Source of the DNA: Ovis canadensis
Lineage: Eukaryota; Chordata; Mammalia; Artiodactyla; Bovidae
Direction of reading: 5' to 3'
Length of the DNA stretch: 64,000 nucleotides
Assembly: GCF_042477335.2 (NCBI RefSeq)
Contig: NC_091245.1
Location: forward strand, 31,444,501-31,508,500
A program made the translations under genes and the position numbers. A model generated the notes under the pieces. The model made no database searches. It saw nothing but the letters and a program-made list of their open reading frames with translations, and was not told the DNA's origin. Positions 31,006 through 42,280 of the stretch are shown in pieces. Each line of letters starts with the position of its first letter. Positions within the stretch are counted from its first letter, which is position 1.

Positions 31006-31399
31006 GAACTCTAGACAGCTTCAGGACGTTGTGTAACTCAGAGTTACAGGAATGAGCTCACCTCACTCCTCAAGGATCAAGCAGTCTTTGATCTCGTTTG
31101 TGTACTCATGTTTATGTAAATACACATTTATAACTGTGCATTTCCCAGAAGAGAGGTCGGAGGATTTCCATCAGCTCTGGGAGTTTGATAACAGCTTCAG
31201 CAGTGGCTGCACCAAAGACCCCAGTGCCTCACGACAGGCTCTCTCCCTGTGAGTCAGACCTGTTCTTCATCTTTACTGTTTTTCCTGATTACTAAAGAAA
31301 TTCCAGGGTCACTGTAAAATAACCAAATAAACTTTTTAAAGATAAAATACTGTATACTCTGCTTCAACTTACTCTTTATTTGATAATACAAAATACTTA
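31006..31399. other. Unassigned interval
   Basis: No repeat or gene recognised. Confidence 0.4.
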
Positions 31400-31605
31400 C
31401 TGGCATTTATGGATCCTCTATTAGTTGCCAGGCACTGGGTGAGTCACTTTAAATGAGGATCTCATTTAATCCTCACAACAGTCTCCCGCAAGTACTGTTA
31501 CTACCCCTAGTCTACAGCTGAGAAAACAGTCTCCCAGAGAGTCACATACCCAAGTTCACAGCGCTAGAGAATGGCAGAAACAGAATTCTGGGCAGGTCCC
31601 GAGAT
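31400..31605 (-). repeat. MIR SINE
   Basis: 'gttgccaggcactgggtgag', 'ctcatttaatcctcacaaca', 'acagctgagaaaacagtc' and 'gttcacagcgctagagaatg' give a nearly complete reverse-complement MIR. Confidence 0.8.
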
Positions 31606-31663
31606 CCGGAATGTACACACCTCACTGCAGCTGTGCATCAGGGGTATCTTTCCAAGCCAGACA

Positions 31664-31878
31664 TGTTGTTGTTGTTCAGTGCTAAGTCATGTCTGACTCT
31701 TTGCAACCCCATGGACTGCAGCACATCAGGCTCCCCTGTCCTCCACTACCTCCTGGAGTTTGTGCAAATTCATGCCCATTGAGTCAGCCATATTATCTAA
31801 CCATCTCCTCCTCTGCCATTCCCTTCTCCTTTTGTCTTCCATCTTTTTTTAGCATCAGGGTCTTTTTCAATTATTCAA
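31664..31878 (-). mobile_element. BovB 3' end (older subfamily)
   Basis: Plus text starts with a (TTG)n run, then 'cagtgctaagtcatgtctg', 'gtccatggactgcagc'-like text, 'cattgagtcagccatatt' and 'agcatcagggtctttttc'. It ends with TTG repeats instead of ACTGA, like the copy at 4711. Confidence 0.88.
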
Positions 31879-31924
31879 TCATATTTCGTTCTTGAAGAAA
31901 AGGTTGTTGTCTTCTCCTATTCCC

Positions 31925-31990
31925 AAGACTCCTATCCCCTCGAACCTTATCTTAGTAAACATAAGACTCCTATCCCCTTGAACCTTATCT
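31925..31990. repeat. Tandem pair of a 28-bp sequence
   Basis: The 28-bp copies at 31925-31952 and 31963-31990 differ at one base and are separated by t plus agtaaacat. A third copy with two or three changes lies at 33324-33351, again preceded by agtaaacat (33315-33323). The core of each is aagactcctatcc. Confidence 0.93.
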
Positions 31991-32049
31991 AGAGTAAAAG
32001 GGCCAAACCATAATTCATTTTTTTGAGGCTTTGAAAATGCATTTCTTTT

Positions 32050-32238
32050 TTTATTGAAGTATATAGTTGATATACCATGTTGTGTTAGTTTCAGATGTAC
32101 AGTAAAGTGATTCATTTATACATACGTATATATCTTTTTTTTTTCAGATTCTTTTCCCTTATAGGTTATTGTATAGTTCCCTGTGTTACAATAGGTTCTT
32201 TTTGGTTATCTATTTAATAGTTTATCAATATATATAGT
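32050..32238 (-). mobile_element. L1 3' end
   Basis: 'ttttattgaagtatatagtt', 'gttgtgttagtttcagatg' and 'cttataggttattgtatag' are the reverse complement of the artiodactyl L1 3' end. The poly-A is at the left as T-rich sequence. No coding. Confidence 0.85.
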
Positions 32239-32344
32239 AGTTTTTTTTTTCTTTCAAAAGCAGTCATATTCTTCAACTTAAGTAGGTTTTCTCATATCTA
32301 CTTCCTGAGTCAGAAATCCTTAGCTATGTCCCCTTATCTATGGT

Positions 32345-32500
32345 GGATAAAGCACTTGGCTAAAACAAGAAGCTCAAATCTTGCGTTAGGTAATAGCTAT
32401 ACTATTCACCTATTGGGTGATCAGAAGCAAGTACCCTCTCTGCCTGCATCTCAGTTTCCCCAACCTTATAATGGAAATTTGGGGTGGATTCCAAGGACCC
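32345..32500 (+). repeat. MIR remnant
   Basis: 'aagaagctcaaatcttgcg', 'tgggtgatcagaagcaag' and 'catctcagtttccccaacc' fit sense MIR. Confidence 0.6.
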
Positions 32501-32581
32501 TTTCAGTTCATCACATGTTGTCTCTCATGATTTATTGGAAAGTAGATGGGCTTATTTTATAAGATCATTTATTTAGTTCTA

Positions 32582-33228
32582 ATGAGGTGAATGAACCTAG
32601 AGATGTTATACAGAGTGAAGTAAGTCAGAAAAAGAAAAATAAATATCATATATTAATGCATATAATATGGAATCTACAAAAATGGTACTGATGAACTTAT
32701 TTGCAGGGGAGCAATGGAGATGCCTGTACTAGTAGCTCAGATAATAAAGCATCTGCCTACAATGCAGGAGACCCGGGTTTGACCCCTGGGTAGGAAAGAT
32801 CCCCTGGAGAAGGAAATGGCAACCCACTCCAGTATTCTAGCCTGGAAAATCCCATGGACCGAGGAACCTGGTAGGCTACAGTCCATGGGGTCGCAAAGAG
32901 TCAGACACGACGAAGCAACTTCACTAATGGAGATGCAGACATAGAGAACAGGCTTGTGAACCCAGCGAGGGGGCAGGGGAAGAGGGTGGGGATGAACTGA
33001 GAGTAGCAGTGAAACATATGCTTTACTAGATGTAAAATAGATACCGAATACGGAGGTGCTGTGTAACACAGGAGATCAACCCAGTGCTCTGTGATAACTT
33101 CGAGGGGTAGGATGGGGTGGGGGGTAGCAGGGAGGTTCAAGAGGGAGGAAACACATGTTTACTCATGGCTGATTCATGTCGTTGTATGGCAAAAACCAAC
33201 ACAACATCGTAAAGCAATTATAATTAAA
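32582..33228 (+). mobile_element. L1 3' UTR segment interrupted by Bov-tA
   Basis: 'gaggtgaatgaacctagag', 'cagagtgaagtaagtcagaa' (end of ORF2) and then 3' UTR text to 'gtaaagcaattataattaaa'. With the SINE removed it is about 435 bases of a 5'-truncated L1. Confidence 0.85.
32724..32925 (+). mobile_element. Bov-tA SINE in L1
   Basis: The sense copy has a B box ggtttgacccc at ~32777 and an intact body. It is flanked by a perfect 11-bp duplication aatggagatgc (32713-32723 and 32926-32936). Confidence 0.95.
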
Positions 33229-33231
33229 ACT

Positions 33232-33323
33232 TTTAAAATTTATTTGTAGTTGGAGGATAATTGCTTTACAGTGTTGTGCTGGTTTCTGCCACACAGCAGC
33301 ATGAATCAGCCATGAGTAAACAT
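33232..33323 (-). mobile_element. L1 3' tail, opposite orientation
   Basis: Reverse complement of the same L1 3' end seen at 33155-33228. The two face tail to tail and form an inverted repeat with ~70-base arms (33155-33225 against 33243-33323) around a short T/A-rich loop. Confidence 0.85.
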
Positions 33324-33351
33324 AAGACTCCTATCCTCTTGAGCCTTATCT

Positions 33352-34575
33352 TAGACAAAGGAGGAAAGAAAACACAATGGAGAAAAGACAGTCTCTTCAA
33401 CAAGGGATGCTGGGGAAACTGATCAGCTACGTGTAAAAGAATGAAATTAGAACACTTCCTAATAGCATATACCATAAAAAAAAAAAAAAAAGCTCAAAAT
33501 GGATGAAAGACCTAAATGTAAGACCAGAAACTGAAACTCAGAGAAAAACATAGGTAGAACACTCTTTGACATAAATCACAGTAAGATCTTCTGTGACTCA
33601 TCTCCTAGAGTAATGGAAATAAAAGCAAAAATAAACAAATAGGACCTAATTAAACTTAAAAGCTTCTGTACAATGAAGGAAACTATAAGCAAGGTTATAA
33701 AAGACAGTCCTCAGAATGGGAGAAAGTAATAGTGAATGAAACAACTGACAAAGGATTAAAATCTCTAAAATATAGAATGAGCTGTGTTCAGCTCAATACC
33801 AGGAAAATAAACAACCTAATCAAGAAGTGAACAGAAGACCTCAGTAGATATTTCTCCAAAGACATACAGATGGCTAATAAACACATGAAAAGATGTTCAA
33901 CATCACTCATTATTAGAGAAATGCAAAGCAGAACTACAAGGAGGTGTCATCTCACACCAATCAAAATGGCCATCATCAAAAATTCTACAGACAATAAGTG
34001 CTGGAGAGGTTTTAGAGAAAAGGGAACCTTCTTGCCCTGTTGGTGGGATCGTAAAATGGTACAGCCACTATGGAGAATAGTATGGAGGTTCCTTAACAAA
34101 CTAGTAATAAAATTACCACATGATCCAGAAATCCCACTATTAGGCATATACCTGAGAAAGCCAGAAGTCAGAAAGAAAAAGACAACTATCGTGTATTAAT
34201 GCATATACATAGGATCTAGAAAGACGGTACTGATGATTCTATTTGCAGATCAGCAAGGGAGACACAGACATAAAGGACATACTTCTGAACACAGTGTGGG
34301 AAGGAGAGAGTGGGATGATTGGAGAGAAAAGCATTGAAACATACACATTACCATATGGTAAAATAGATAGCCAGTGGGAATTTGCTGTATAATGCAGGAA
34401 ACCCAAAGCCAGTGCTCTGTGACAACCTATAGGAGTGAGATGGGGAGGAAGGTGGGAGGGAGGTTCAGGAAGCAGAGGACATATGTATACCTATGGCTGA
34501 TTCATGTTGTTATATGGAAGAAACCACAATATTGTAATTACCCTCCAATTAAAGATAAATTTTAAAAAACTCTAA
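33352..34575 (+). mobile_element. L1 ORF2 C-terminus and 3' UTR
   Basis: Starts within ORF2 ('gacaaaggaggaaagaaaac'), runs through its C-terminus and, after an internal deletion near 34185, into the 3' UTR ending at 'ccctccaattaaagataaat' (~34560). No full frame remains upstream. Confidence 0.88.
33870..34199 (+). pseudogene. L1 ORF2 C-terminal domain
   Basis: The 109-aa open segment [19 protein letters not shown] ... [20 protein letters not shown] ... [14 protein letters not shown] is the cysteine-containing C-terminus of L1 ORF2. The family's usual WWEC is WWDR here, so one expected cysteine is lost. It has no reverse transcriptase or endonuclease part. This is the C-terminal end of the protein that binds nucleic acid during retrotransposition. 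Confidence 0.85.
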
Positions 34576-34892
34576 AAGTAAAATAACAATAATGACATGG
34601 AAAATAATTAATTAATTAATTTTAAAGATGTAAAAAAAAAAAAATTTTAACAGTGGAAAAATACATATAAAATGTGTCATCCTACCCATCTTAAGTGTAC
34701 AATATACTAAGTATTGTGTAACCAGTCTTCAGAATTCTTTTCATTTTGCAAAACAAAAATTTAACTTTTAAAATGAAAACATATTAAATGACTATGGAAA
34801 AATGTTAATGTTCATAGTAACATTCAAAATAGTAGAATGGCTAAGGAAAGGAGATGAATGTTACATCAGCCTTCTAAGGTCATTGACACAAA
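34576..34892. other. AT-rich interval with an AATT run
   Basis: Holds an (AATT)n-like run at ~34603-34622 and an A-run at 34632-34645. No gene is recognised. Confidence 0.55.
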
Positions 34893-35510
34893 TGAGAGAA
34901 TTTAGTTTGGGGAGTTCCAAAATCACTGCAGATGGTTACTGTAGCTATGACATTAAAGGATGCTTGCTCCTTGGAGGAAAAATTATGACCAACCTAGACA
35001 GCATATTAAAAAGCAGAGACGTTACTTTGCCAATAAAAGGTCCGTCTAGTCAAAGCTATGGTTTTTCCAGTAGTCATGCGTGGATGTGAGAGTTGGACTA
35101 TAAAGAAAGCTGAGCACCAAAGAATTGATGTTTTTGAACTGTGGTTCTGGAGAAGACTCTTGAGAATCCCTTGGACAGCAAGGAGATCCAACCAGTCCAT
35201 CATAAAGGAAATAAGTCCTGAATATTCATTGGAAGGACAGATCTTAAAGCTGAAACTCTAATATATTGGCTACCTGATGTGAAGATCTGACTCACTGGAA
35301 AAGACCCTGATGCTGAGAAGGATTGAGGGCAGGAGGAGAAGAGGATGACAGAGGATGAGATGGTTGGATGGCATCACCGACTCAATGGACATGAGTTTGA
35401 GCAAGTTCTAGGAGTTGGTGGTAGACAGGGACATCTGGCGTGCTGCAGTCCATGGGGCTGCAAAGAGTAGGACATGACTGAGCGACTGAACTGAACTGAA
35501 CTGAACTGAT
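34893..35510 (+). mobile_element. BovB, 5'-truncated
   Basis: Plus-strand reading covers 'KITADGYCSYDIKGCLLLG' onward, [35 protein letters not shown] and ends in ACTGA repeats at 35510. Frames break near 35060 and 35265. Confidence 0.92.
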
Positions 35511-35513
35511 ACC

Positions 35514-35895
35514 CAACTGAATGCAGAGTTCCAGAGACTAGTAAGGAGGGACAAGAAAGCATTCTTAAGTGAGCAATGCAAATAAATGGGAAAGACTAAA
35601 GATCTCTTCAAGAAAGCTAGAGTTATCAAGAGAACAATTCATGAACATATGGGCACAATAAAGCACAGAAACAGCAAGGACCTAACAGAAGCAATTAAGA
35701 AGCAGTGGCAAGAATAAAGAGAAGAACTACATAAGGTTTGGCAGAAAATAGAAAAATTCTGTAAAGCAATTATCCTTCAATAAAAAATAAATAAAATTTT
35801 TAAAAAGTCTTAATGACTCAGATAACCACAATTGAGTGGTCACTAACCTAGAGCCGGACATCCTGGAGTGTGAAGTCAAGGGGGCCTTAGGAAAC
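35514..35895 (+). mobile_element. Separate internal BovB fragment with L1-tail insert
   Basis: Directly after the previous copy the text jumps back to the BovB linker ('gaatgcagagttccagag', 'ggacctaacagaagcaatta', then 'gagccggacatcctggag' at ~35850). About 70 bases at 35738-35808 ('ctgtaaagcaattatccttc' plus A-rich) are an L1 3' tail inserted into it. This piece is more diverged than the copy upstream. Confidence 0.8.
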
Positions 35896-35914
35896 ATATT
35901 CCCTCCAGCACTCA

Positions 35915-36300
35915 GAAAAGCCTCTGTAAATCATGATTATGATTCCTGTTTTAAAATGAGGAAATGTAGGACTCGCCTAGTAGTCCAGCAGTAAAGAATC
36001 TGCCTTCCAATACAGTGGACGTGGGTTGGATACCTGGCTGAGGAGCTAAGATTCCACATGCTGCAGGGCAACTAATAAGCTCATATGCCACAACTACAAA
36101 GAAGACCGTCCATCACAATTAGAGAAGCCCACGCTCTACCATGAAGATCTCACATGCCACAACTAAGACCCAATGCCAGCCAAATAAATACTAATAAAAT
36201 AAAATGAGGAAATGTAATTCTTAGGTTAGTTGACTATTCAAAATGGTGCAACCGAAAAAGTCAGAGTTCACACCCTGTCCAAGTCCAAACTTCATACTCT
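35915..36300 (-). repeat. MIR interrupted by CHR SINE
   Basis: 'cctgttttaaaatgagg' left of the SINE and 'gttagttgactattcaaaat' with 'cagagttcacaccctgtcc' right of it form a reverse-complement MIR. Confidence 0.6.
35969..36200 (+). mobile_element. CHR-type SINE
   Basis: 'ggactcgcctagtagtccag', 'ggagctaagattccacatgc', 'catgccacaactaagaccc' and an ataaatactaataaaat tail. A perfect 16-bp duplication aaaatgaggaaatgta (35953-35968 and 36201-36216) flanks it. Confidence 0.93.
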
Positions 36301-36579
36301 TTCCCCAATTCATGCTTCTCCCCTTATCTCTAGCACCTACTACAGTATCTAGAACATAGAAGCCTCTTGAGGAAATCGTTGCTGGATAAGAATAATTCAA
36401 AAAGCAGAAAATGGAAGCAAAGACGTGTTTATACTATGCACGAGCTATGCTTCCTTTGTGATGCTGGAAATCACAAGGCATATGTGTGGGAGAGGACAAG
36501 CAGAGGCAGATAGAGCAGTGATACACAAAATAAAGTCTTACAACTCTCTACATTGCGTAAAGCAATTTTCACAGGTATT
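36301..36579. other. Unassigned interval
   Basis: Nothing is recognised. A reading 'ctagcacctactacagtatc' near 36330 could be L2 or MIR, but it is too short. Confidence 0.35.
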
Positions 36580-36725
36580 GTTGTATTTGATTCTCACAAA
36601 ACACCTGGGAGGTATGAAACATCAGGAAGTAGATTCTTACTTTCAGAAATAGAAATATAATCTGAAGTGTTACCTAACTGTAATTCCTATGTGATAGAGA
36701 TAGGACTCAAAGCCAGATCATAGGA
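36580..36725 (-). repeat. MIR remnant
   Basis: 'tgattctcacaaaacacctg', 'tgttacctaactgtaattcc' and 'ggactcaaagccagatcat' follow reverse-complement MIR. Confidence 0.6.
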
Positions 36726-37139
36726 CTTCTTGTCCAATGCCTTTCCATCTGGGCAGCACTGCTTGCGCTTGCCGTGGACTCTCCCTGTAGGCCACAAATT
36801 CCTTACCAATAACTTGCTCACAGCTTCTGGGGCCAGCAGCCTTCCACCAGCCCCCTATTACAACCACAAGTAAACACACACATAAACGTCCTTTTGCTAT
36901 ATTTATAATGCCCTAGGAGTGAAGAAAACATGAATGGGAGACTTGAGGAAGGTATAGAGAATCTGTAAAGGGCACAGGATCCGACTAATGATACTGTCAT
37001 CACAGCTTTCCCAGAAGTTCTTGAGAATTTTTTCCAATGGCTATTATAAATATACTGTATATGTGTATATATTTCTAGGTGTGACTCATGCTTGTGACTT
37101 AAGAAGTCATAGATCATCCAATATAGTCTTGGTGTCCTT
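36726..37139. other. Unassigned interval
   Basis: No repeat recognised. The 99-aa minus-strand ORF at 36818-37117 has no domain and is probably chance. Confidence 0.4.
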
Positions 37140-37330
37140 GAAAAGCTTCAAAGTCAAACCTGTTTGAACACCCAGCTCTCTCATCCTCTTGCTGTGGGAC
37201 AGTGGACCAATTTCTCTCACTTTATCTGTAAAAAAGAACTACATAATGATTTTAAGTATAAAAGTGACCATCAGTGTAACATGCCCAATACTATTAAAGC
37301 AAATAATTATTATTTAACCTATTCAGCTAA
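37140..37330 (+). repeat. Possible MIR remnant
   Basis: 'cttgctgtgggacagtggac' and 'ctctcactttatctgtaaaa' suggest a sense MIR core. Confidence 0.45.
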
Positions 37331-38464
37331 CCATTAAATTCTTATGTAAAATGGATATATTTACATATCCATTCTTTGAAAATATAACAATTTCACTGCA
37401 TTAGTGCAATAACTCTAATAAGTCACAAGTTATAAGTAAATTAAATGTAGCTTGTAAGCTCCTGTAGGCTAAAACCTCCATGAAAATGGAAATGGTTTAC
37501 TTACTTAACATTCTATTTTCAATGTAAGATACAATGTCTGGTACATAATAAGCCATCAGTCAATGTGTAGTAGAGAAGGTGGAAACTAAACAATGAATTG
37601 GAATGAGTAAAAATATCAATTTAGGCAACCACAACTTTTACTCATATGTACATAAAGGGAGCGTCAAAAGAAGCTGTTTGAATGTATATTCTAGTTAGAA
37701 ATTCACGTTATGTTTCAATTAGAAAAGGCTTAAAAATAATTTTGCTTAACACCAAGAAATCAAACTTGTTATTTCATACAGCAAATTTATAATTCCTAAA
37801 TTATTATTTACTCTATTAGATTGTGCTGAGCATTTGTAGTTTTACCTACTTATTCCCTTTTCCCTTAACATCTGCACATGCCATCCCAATTTTCTTTTAG
37901 GAACCCCCTTACTCCACTCTTCACTCTATGAATAGAATTCCTCACTCCTGGACCCAAGGATGACAGTGTTATCTACCAACAAATGATAATACAATAGCAT
38001 CCTGGACACTGCTATTGGCCCAGATATGGGCATGTAACAGGCAATCCCTGGATCTGAGTTAGATTATTGGTACACCATCTCTGTCTTCCAGTTGATATTT
38101 TCAAACTAGCAAAATACATGCCTAAGGATATGAAAATATTATCTTGTTGCCAAGAGAATTTGCTTGAGAATTAAGCCAGTAAGAGGAAAGCAGGTTGAGA
38201 TAAGGAATGAGGTAAGTTGCTAAAGATATTACAAGTCCAGCCATGTCAGGTAAATGAGCCAATTAACTTCCCTTTTGTTTTCTTAAGTCAGTTTCAATGT
38301 GTTTCTTAAATAACCAAAACGTAATTCTAATACATATTATCACATTAAAATTACCAACGTTTTAAGAAAAATTGATAGGGAAAAACATAAAATTTGGACG
38401 CTTCTTTCTGTTAATTAATTTTGCTGTGTATGATAAGAGTACCATCATTTGCTTTTCAAGAGCA
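37331..38464. other. Unassigned AT-rich interval
   Basis: About 1.13 kb with no recognised repeat or gene. Confidence 0.4.
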
Positions 38465-38679
38465 ACTAACATTCAACATATGATCATCTAAATAGATGCA
38501 GTAAAACCATTTGACTAAATACAATATCCATTTATAATTTAAAAATAACTCAACAATATGGGTATAGAGGAAACATACCTCAACATATAAAGGCCATATA
38601 TGATATACCTACAGCAAACATTATCCTCAGTGGTGAAAAGTTAAAAAGCTTTCCCTCTCAGATAAGAAATAAGACAAGG

Positions 38680-38871
38680 ATGCCCACTCATACCACTTCT
38701 ATTCAACAAAGAACTGAAAGTCCAAGCTTATCAATCAGGCAAGAAAAACAAATAAAAGGCATCCAAATTAGAAAGAAAGTAGTAAAACTGTCACTATTTG
38801 CAGATTGTGTGATACTATACATAGAAAGTCCTAAAGAATCCATCACAATGACTATTAGAACTAATAAATGA
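38680..38871 (+). pseudogene. L1 ORF2 reverse transcriptase fragment
   Basis: The 63-aa open segment holds the region of the RT catalytic motif, reading SLFADCVILYIESPKES. The second catalytic aspartate of FADD is cysteine (FADC at 38797-38808), so this copy could not have been active as it stands. The frame is closed by stops on both sides. Confidence 0.85.
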
Positions 38872-40558
38872 ATTCAGTGAATTTACAAAATTAATACACA
38901 GAACTGTATTACATTTACATACACTAATAATGAACTATCAGAAAGAGAAATTAATAAATCAATCTGATTTACAATTGCATCAAAAAGAATAAAATACCTA
39001 GGAATAAATCTAACCAGGAGGTAAAAGACCTATACTCTGAAAATTATATGACATTGATGAAAAAATTGGGAACAACATAAATAAATGCAAAGATGTACCA
39101 TGTTCATGAATATTGTTAAAATGTCCATACCACCCAAAACAACCTACAAATTCAATCCTTATCAAAATACTCATGGCATTTTTCACAGAAACAGAATAAA
39201 TAAATGTAAAATTTGTATGAAACCACGAAAGACCCTGAATAGGCAAAGCAATCTTGAGAAAGAACAAAGCAAAGGGTACCACATTCCCTGATTTAAAATT
39301 ATACTACAAAGCTATAGTAATTCAAACAGAATGGAACTGGCACAGACACACAGATTAATGGAACAGAACAGAAAGCTCATAAATAAACCCACATTTATAC
39401 TGCCAATTAACCTATGGCAATGAAGACAAGAATATAAATTAGAGAAAAACAGTATCGTCAATAAATGGTGTAGGGAAAACTGGACAAATACTTGCAAAAG
39501 AATGAAGCTAGACCACTTTCTTATGACATGTACACAAGAAACTCAAAATATATTGAAGACTTAAAACTAAGATCTGAAATCATTAAACTTCTAGAAAAAA
39601 CCATATAGGCAATACACTCTTTGGCATCAATTTTAGCAATAATTTTTGGATATCTGTCCTTCTACAAGGACAACATAAATGAAATAAACAAATGGGACTA
39701 TGTCAAACTGAAAACCTTTAATACAGCAAAGGAAACCATTAACAAAATGAAAAGGCAACTGAGTGAATAAAAAGATAATTTCAAACAGTAAGTCTAATAG
39801 TTAATATTTAAAATACATATAGAACTCTTACAACTCAATATCAATCAAAACCAAACAACCCTATTAAAATGTGAGCAGAGGATCTGAATCTAATTTTCTC
39901 TTCCAAATTATACAGAGAGTCAATAGGCACATGAAAAAATGCTAATCATCACTAACCATCAGAGAAACGCAACTGAAAACCACATGAGCCATCACCTTAC
40001 ACCTGTCAGAATGAATATTAACCAAAAGACAAGAAATAATGTATTAGCAAGGGTGTGGAAAAAGGGAACCCTTCTGCACTGCTGTTGGGAATGTAAGTTT
40101 ATCAACCCTTATGAGAAGCAGTATTAAGATTTAATAAATTGTAATAATTTAATAATAAATTTTAAAAGCTAAGAACAGAAGTATCATAAGTTCAGCTCAG
40201 TTAAGTCACTCAGTTGTGTCTGATTCTTTACAACCTCATGAATTGCAGCACACCAAGCTTCCCTGTCTGTCAACAACTCCCGGAGTACACTCAAATTCAA
40301 GTCCATCAAGTCAGTGATGCCATCCACCCATCTCATGCTCTGTCATCCCCTTCTCCTCCTGCCCTCAATCCCTCCTGGCATCAGTCTTTTCCAATGAGTC
40401 AACTTTTCACATGAGGTGGCCAAAGTATTGGAGTTTCAGCTTTAGCATCATTCCTTCCAAAGACTGATCTCCTTTAGAATGGACTGGTTGGATCTCCTTG
40501 CAGTCCAAGGGACTCTCAAGAGTCTTCTCCAACACCACAGTTCAAAAACATCCATTCT

Positions 40559-40795
40559 TCAGCGCTCAGCTTTCTTCACAGTCCAACTCTCACATCCATA
40601 CATGACAACTGGAGAAACCACAGCCTTGACTAGACGGACCTTTGTTGGCAAAGTAATGTCTCTGCTTTTCAATATGCTATCTAGGTTGGTCATAACTTTT
40701 CTTCCAAGGAGTAAGTGTCTTTTAATTTCATGGCTACAGTCACCATCTGCAGTGATTTTGGAGCCCCAAAAAATAAAGTCAGCCACTGTTTCCAC
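40559..40795 (-). pseudogene. BovB C-terminal segment
   Basis: An open 78-aa piece METVADFIFWGSKITADGD ... [15 protein letters not shown], collinear with 10145-9909. It continues in another frame to the 3' end. No catalytic residues lie here. Confidence 0.88.
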
Positions 40796-40899
40796 TCTTT
40801 CCCCATCTATTCATCATGAAGTGATGGGATCAGATGCCATGATCTTCGTTTTCTGAATGTTGAGCTTTAAGCCAACTTTTTCACTCTCCTCTTTCACTT

Positions 40900-41384
40900 T
40901 CATCAAGAAGCTTTTTAGTTCCTCTTCACTTTCTGCCATAAGGGTGGTGTCATCTGCATATCTAAGGTTATTGCTATTTCCCAGCAGTCTTGATTCTAGC
41001 TTGTGCTTCTTCCAGCCCAGTATTTCTCATGATGTACTCTGCATAGAAGTTAAATAAGTAGGATGACAATATACAGCCTTGATGTACTCCTTTTCCTATT
41101 TGGAACCAGTCTGTTGTTCCATGTCCAGTTCTAGCTGTTGCTTCCTGACCTGCATATAAGTTTCTCAAGAGGCAGGTCAGGTGGTCAGGTATTCTCATCT
41201 CTTTCAGAATTTTCCACAGTTTATTGTGATCCACACAGTCAAAGGCTTTGGCATAGTCAATAAAGCAGAAATAGATGTTTTTTTCTGGAACTCTCTTGCT
41301 TTTTGATGATCCAGGTGATGTTGGCAATTTGATCTCTGGTTCCTCTGCCTTTTCTAAAACCAGCTTGAACATCTGGAAGTTCAC
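40900..41384 (-). pseudogene. BovB reverse transcriptase
   Basis: The 136-aa open piece (41384-40974) contains CFIDYAKAFDCVDHNKLWK, LLRNLYAGQEA and GTTDWFQIGKGVHQGCILS, the palm motifs before the catalytic box. The YADD box follows after a frameshift at 40949-40960 (plus strand gtcatctgcata). All aspartates of the active site are kept. Confidence 0.92.
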
Positions 41385-41533
41385 GGTTCACATTGCTGAA
41401 GTCTGGCTTGGAGAATTTTGAGCATTACTTTACTAGCGTGTGAGATGAGTGCAATTGTGCAGTGGTTTGAGCATTCTTTTGCATTGCCTTTCTTTGGGAT
41501 TAGAATGAAAACTGACCTTTTCCAGTCCTGTGG

Positions 41534-42280
41534 TCACTGCTCAGTTTTCCATATTTGCTGGCATACCGAATGCAGCACTTTCACAGCATCATCTTTCAAG
41601 ATTTGAAATAGCTCCACTGGAATTCCATCACCTCCACTAGCTTTGTTCATAGTGATGCTTCCTAAGGCCCGCTTGAGTTCGTATTCCAGGATGTCTGGCT
41701 CTAGGTGAGTGATCACACCCTTGTGGTTATCTTGGTTGTGAAGATCTTTTTTGTAAGGTTCTTCTGTGTATTCTTGCCACTTCTTCTTAATATCTTCTGC
41801 TTCTGTTAGGTCCAGACCATTTCTGTCCTTTATCGAGCCCATCTTTGCATGAAATGTTCCCTTGGTATCTCTAATTTTCTTGAAGAGATTTGTAGTCTTT
41901 CCCATTCTGTTGTTTTCCTCTATTTCTTTGCATTGATCTCTGAGGAAGGCTTTCTTATCTCTTCTTGCTATTTGCTGGAACTCTGCATTCAGATGCTTAT
42001 ATCTTTCCTTTTCTCCTTTGCTTTTCGTCTCTCTTCTTTTCACAACTATTTGTAAGGCCTCCCCAGACAGCCATTTTGCTTTTTTGCATTTCTTTTCCAT
42101 GAGGATGGTCTTGATCCCTGTCTCCTGTACAATGCCACGAACCTCAGTCCATAGTTCATCAGGCACTCTATCTATCAGATCTAGGCCCTTAAATCTATTT
42201 CTCACTTCCACTGTATAATCATAAGGGATTTGATTTAGGTCATACCTGAATGGTCTAGTGGTTTTCCCTACTTTCTTCAA
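41534..42280 (-). pseudogene. BovB linker and RT start, 248-aa open frame
   Basis: This is the longest open reading frame in the window. It begins MKKVGKTTRPFRYDLNQIP, passes through the lysine-rich linker (KKCKKAKWLSGEALQIV, RDTKGTFHAKMGSIKD, WQEYTEEPYKKDL) and enters the RT with a GGDGIPVELFQIL block near its end. It matches the linker pieces at 11765-11268. It is part of a polyprotein, not a host gene, and stops before the RT core. Confidence 0.93.

Noticed and set aside
41534..42280. 248-aa frame as a host gene
   Set aside because: It is collinear with other BovB copies and belongs to the LINE polyprotein.
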